From Candidatus Thiodiazotropha taylori (lineage in GTDB: Bacteria > Pseudomonadota > Gammaproteobacteria > Chromatiales > Chromatiaceae), in NCBI GenBank assembly GCA_019100305.1, contig JAHRHW010000160.1, positions 1 through 9,221 on the forward strand: a DNA stretch of 9,221 nt, given 5' to 3'. Position numbers and translations under genes: made by a program. The notes beneath the pieces were generated by a model that saw nothing but the letters and a program-made list of their open reading frames with translations, was not told where the DNA came from and made no database searches. Below are positions 6,854-9,221 of the stretch, piece by piece. Position 1 is the first letter of the stretch. Every line of letters starts with the position of its first letter.

Positions 6854-6881
6854 ATCATATCTAACTGCACCTAGATGGCAA
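6854..6881 (-). promoter_or_regulatory. Candidate sigma-70 promoter of clpX
   Basis: On the minus strand TTGCCA (6876-6881), five of six to the -35 consensus, is followed after 16 bases by TATGAT (6854-6859), five of six to the -10. Transcription would start near 6847, giving a leader of about 35 bases. E. coli also has a promoter between clpP and clpX. Confidence 0.6.
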
Positions 6882-6955
6882 GGTTAGTGATTAAAAAACA
6901 CTGACTTGATAACGCGCCATCCATTGCCCGTAAAGGCCACATCACAAAACCGATG

Positions 6956-7594
6956 TCAGCTGCTCTCACTGCCACCACGATCGGACAGCACCGAGTCGAT
7001 CAGACCATAGGCTACCGCTTCCTCGCCACCCATGAAGTTGTCCCGCTCGGTATCTTCCGCAATTTTTTCCAGGCTCTGGCCGGTATGATTGGCCAGAATG
7101 GTATTCAGCCGCTCTCTCAGCAGCAGAATCTCTTTCGCATGGATCTCAATATCCGTTGCCTGTCCCTGGAAACCACCCAGCGGCTGATGAATCATCATCC
7201 GCGAATTCGGCAGGCAGTAGCGTTTGCCCTTGGCTCCGCCGGAGAGCAACAGGGCTCCCATACTCGCCGCCTGGCCGATACACATGGTGCTGACATCCGG
7301 TTTGACGAACTGCATGGTATCGTAAATCGACAGCCCCGCTGTGACTGAACCACCGGGCGAGTTGATATAGAGATGGATATCCTTGTCCGGGTTCTCCGAC
7401 TCGAGAAACAGCAACTGAGCCACAACCAGGTTGGCCATATGGTCTTCAACCGGCCCGACCAGAAAGATCACTCTCTCCTTCAACAACCGGGAGTAGATGT
7501 CAAAGGAGCGCTCACCCCGGGCGGTCTGCTCGATAACGATCGGCACTAGGCCCAGGCCTTTTGCGTCTGGCATTCCTGACACTGTATCAATCAT
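6956..7594 (-). CDS. clpP: ClpP, proteolytic subunit of the ATP-dependent Clp protease
   Basis: The 212-residue product carries the serine-protease triad at Ser111 (GQAASMGA), His136 (MMIHQP) and Asp185 (DTERDNF), the same precursor numbering as in E. coli ClpP. Fourteen residues form a propeptide; by alignment with the E. coli processing site the mature enzyme would begin at Gly15 (GLVPIVIEQ). The INSPGG motif (78-82 region) shapes the oxyanion site. ClpP assembles as two stacked heptamers in the cytoplasm and degrades chains fed by ClpX. It starts 22 bases after the tig stop, and the purine-rich run AAAGGAGAGGGG between them supplies the ribosome binding site, about 11 bases before the ATG. 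That spacing is a little long, but the start agrees with the family. It is probably co-transcribed with tig, since no promoter was seen in the gap. Confidence 0.98.
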   Translation of the reverse strand: MIDTVSGMPDAKGLGLVPIVIEQTARGERSFDIYSRLLKERVIFLVGPVEDHMANLVVAQLLFLESENPDKDIHLYINSPGGSVTAGLSIYDTMQFVKPDVSTMCIGQAASMGALLLSGGAKGKRYCLPNSRMMIHQPLGGFQGQATDIEIHAKEILLLRERLNTILANHTGQSLEKIAEDTERDNFMGGEEAVAYGLIDSVLSDRGGSESS

Positions 7595-7616
7595 GGTCTA
7601 CGTTTCCCCTCTCCTT

Positions 7617-8906
7617 TCAACCCTGCTCCGTCAGTTCGGCAAAGGTTGTCTGCTCTTCAGTGACTGTCACCTGTTCCAGCACCCAGTCTACCACCTGATC
7701 TTCCATTACGACATTCTGCACAGCGGACAGCTGTTTTTCGTCGTTGTAGTAGTAGTTGACCACCTCTTCAGGCTTCTCGTAACTGGCGGCAAACTCTTCA
7801 ATTCTCTTCTTCACACGATCGTTATCGACCTGAATGTCGTTTTGCTTAATGATTTCACCAATAAGCAGACCCAGAGTAACCCGTTTTTTAGCCTGGTCTT
7901 CAAACATCTCCCGGGGCAGCTCAAAGGATCCTCCACCCTGGGCCAACTGCTGACGGGTCTGATTCTTCAGCGCCTCGATCTCCTGATCGACCATCGCAGT
8001 GGGAATATCGATCGGATTCTGCTCAGTCAGCAGATCCATTGCCTGGTTCTTTATACGAGCCTCAATCCGCTGTGCAAGTTCACGTGACATGTTCTCGCGC
8101 ACATCGCTCATCAGCTTGTCGACACCCTCTTCGGCACCGAACTCCTTGGCAAATTCGTCATCGACCTCAGGCAGCACCTCTTCGGAGATGTCGTTGATCT
8201 CTACTTCGAACGTTACCGGTTTATCGGCCAACTCTTCCACCCGGTAGTTTTCGGGGAATTTCAGGTCGATGGAGGATTTATCACCTTTCGGCTTACCGAT
8301 CAGGGCAGCTTCGAAACCTTCGATCATACGGCCGGAGCCCAGTACCAGATCCACATTCTCGGCGCTGCCACCCTCAAAGACCTCCCCGTCGACGGTACCC
8401 TTGAAGCTGATTTTCACCTGATCCCCTTCAGCTGCATCACGCTCAACGCTGCTCCAGGTTGCACGCTGTTTGCGTAGCTTCATCAGCATCTCGTCAATAT
8501 CCTGATCGCCAATCTCTGCCAGCGGACGCTTAATCTCCCCTGTGAGAGGATTCAGGGTGATCTCGGGCATCACCTCAACGGTTGCCACATAGCGGAACAG
8601 TCCATCCTCTTCGTTGGACTCGCCCGGTTCGATTTTAGGCATGCCGGCGGGCTGCAGTTTCTCCTGCTGAATCGCCTCCTGGTAACTGGATTCGATCATC
8701 TGGCCATAGACTTCCTGCAGCACCTGTCCACCGTAGTTACGACGCAGCAGTTTCATCGGCACCTTACCGGGACGAAAACCATCCAGTTTGGCGGTTCGGC
8801 CAATCTGCTGTAGGCGCTTCGTCACTTCCGCATCGATCTGCTCTGCAGGCAACTCGACGGTAAGACGTCGCTCAAGCCCTTCTCCCGATTCCACCGAAAC
8901 TTGCAT
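7617..8906 (-). CDS. tig: Trigger factor, ribosome-associated chaperone and prolyl isomerase
   Basis: Starting at the ATG at 8904-8906 the product is 429 residues (E. coli 432) and begins MQVSVESGEGLERRL, matching the family start. AGGAG lies seven bases upstream. An in-frame GTG ten codons earlier (8934-8936) is rejected because the extra residues are not conserved and it has no ribosome binding site. The N domain (1-110) has the ribosome-docking signature GFRPGKVP (43-50), by which the protein binds at the exit tunnel. An FKBP-type prolyl isomerase domain covers about 150-245, and the helical substrate-cradling C-terminal domain about 250-429. It shelters nascent cytosolic and outer-membrane proteins. 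A possible six-base-pair hairpin lies directly upstream of the ribosome binding site. tRNA-Leu lies 96 bases upstream on the same strand with no strong terminator between. Confidence 0.98.
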   Translation of the reverse strand: MQVSVESGEGLERRLTVELPAEQIDAEVTKRLQQIGRTAKLDGFRPGKVPMKLLRRNYGGQVLQEVYGQMIESSYQEAIQQEKLQPAGMPKIEPGESNEEDGLFRYVATVEVMPEITLNPLTGEIKRPLAEIGDQDIDEMLMKLRKQRATWSSVERDAAEGDQVKISFKGTVDGEVFEGGSAENVDLVLGSGRMIEGFEAALIGKPKGDKSSIDLKFPENYRVEELADKPVTFEVEINDISEEVLPEVDDEFAKEFGAEEGVDKLMSDVRENMSRELAQRIEARIKNQAMDLLTEQNPIDIPTAMVDQEIEALKNQTRQQLAQGGGSFELPREMFEDQAKKRVTLGLLIGEIIKQNDIQVDNDRVKKRIEEFAASYEKPEEVVNYYYNDEKQLSAVQNVVMEDQVVDWVLEQVTVTEEQTTFAELTEQG

Positions 8907-8917
8907 GTATCTTCTCC

Positions 8918-8935
8918 TGACAGCCTTATCTGTCA
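8918..8935 (-). promoter_or_regulatory. Hairpin abutting the tig ribosome binding site
   Basis: On the minus strand TGACAG-ATAAGG-CTGTCA forms a six-base-pair stem with a six-base loop. Its last base is the first A of the AGGAG ribosome binding site (8914-8918). A role in translation control is possible but untested. Confidence 0.4.
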
Positions 8936-9002
8936 CTTAATATCTGAATTAAGGAAAAACTGGAAATTTCCTGTCGATCGCCATTGGCAACCGCAGTTAA
9001 AA

Positions 9003-9087
<85 letters not shown>

Positions 9088-9107
9088 TGCTTTCGTTATG
9101 ATTCCCA

Positions 9108-9164
9108 GCCGATTCAAGGGGATTGCCAAGCAATCCAGCCCAAATACTACAACTGAGAATCGGC
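9108..9164. repeat. Nested inverted repeats in the tRNA-Leu leader
   Basis: Outer arms GCCGATTC (9108-9115) and GAATCGGC (9157-9164) are perfect inverted copies. Inside them is a second perfect hairpin, GGATTGC (9120-9126) and GCAATCC (9130-9136), with a three-base loop. The right outer arm begins two bases after the -10 box and overlaps the predicted transcription start, so on DNA it could be an operator-like site, while the inner hairpin would be in the tRNA leader. Confidence 0.6.
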
Positions 9165-9165
9165 C

Positions 9166-9194
9166 ATTATAACGACCAATGGAGCAACTCTCCA
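9166..9194 (-). promoter_or_regulatory. Promoter of tRNA-Leu
   Basis: On the minus strand a perfect TATAAT (9166-9171) is preceded, with a 17-base spacer, by TGGAGA, four of six to the -35 consensus. An AT-rich stretch further upstream could be an UP element. The bases after the -10, GGCCGA, are GC-rich, as in stringently controlled stable-RNA promoters. Transcription would start near 9159, giving a leader of about 72 bases before the mature tRNA. The rest of 9195-9221 shows nothing else I can name. Confidence 0.65.
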
Positions 9195-9221
9195 AATCTA
9201 ATCTTGATTAAAACGGTGGTT

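Noticed and set aside
6119..6874. A 251-codon open frame on the plus strand over clpX
   Set aside because: It is antisense to the intact clpX coding sequence and shows no family resemblance or plausible ribosome binding site.
6886..6901. T-run at the clpP end (minus-strand GTTTTTTAATCAC) as a terminator
   Set aside because: No stem of more than four pairs precedes the T-run.
8904..8936. Longer trigger factor starting from GTG at 8934-8936
   Set aside because: The ten extra residues do not match the family, and the ATG at 8904-8906 has a well-placed AGGAG and the conserved MQVSVE start.
8948..8977. Possible tig promoter TCGACA-18-CTTAAT on the minus strand
   Set aside because: The -10 lacks the key A at its second position and the spacer is long, so it is too weak to call.

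Overview
This window carries a conserved proteostasis locus of a gammaproteobacterium. Every long gene reads leftwards (minus strand). In transcription order they are tRNA-Leu(UAG), tig (trigger factor), clpP, clpX, lon, hup (HU beta type), tRNA-Val(UAC), tRNA-Asp(GUC) and ppiD. The last codons of fabI, read from the opposite strand, converge on ppiD at the left edge. The order tig-clpP-clpX-lon-hupB-ppiD is the classic gammaproteobacterial one. The two tRNAs between hup and ppiD, and the fabI neighbour, resemble the Pseudomonas-type version more than the Escherichia coli one (from memory, not a search). Base composition is near balanced. Protein identity by eye suits a free-living or symbiotic gammaproteobacterium, possibly of the Chromatiales/Sedimenticola kind, but I cannot fix the genus.

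Layout: 1-80 fabI 3' end; 104-132 a stem-loop serving as terminator for both converging units; 162-2066 ppiD; 2129-2157 a strong terminator for the tRNAs; 2170-2326 tRNA-Asp and tRNA-Val, four bases apart; 2341-2613 hup with a near-consensus sigma-70 promoter at 2698-2726; 2799-5246 lon; 5247-5536 the 290-bp lon leader with an overlapping heat-shock/sigma-70 promoter; 5537-6811 clpX; 6956-7594 clpP; 7617-8906 tig; 9003-9087 tRNA-Leu with its promoter at 9166-9194. No stretch over 300 bases lacks a gene.

The genes form a chain of protein quality control. Trigger factor meets nascent chains at the ribosome exit. ClpXP and Lon degrade misfolded and regulatory proteins. PpiD helps proteins leaving the Sec translocon. 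HU is a nucleoid protein and a known Lon substrate family in E. coli. tig and clpP are tightly spaced (22 bases), and clpX, lon and hup each have recognisable promoters of their own.

I found no mobile element, CRISPR array, broken gene or unknown system. What merits a second look is mostly regulatory and structural: hup and two tRNAs that appear to share one transcript, a duplicated terminator arm, a U-U mismatch in the tRNA-Leu anticodon stem, nested inverted repeats over the tRNA-Leu promoter, and a PpiD that keeps parvulin histidines absent from the E. coli protein.
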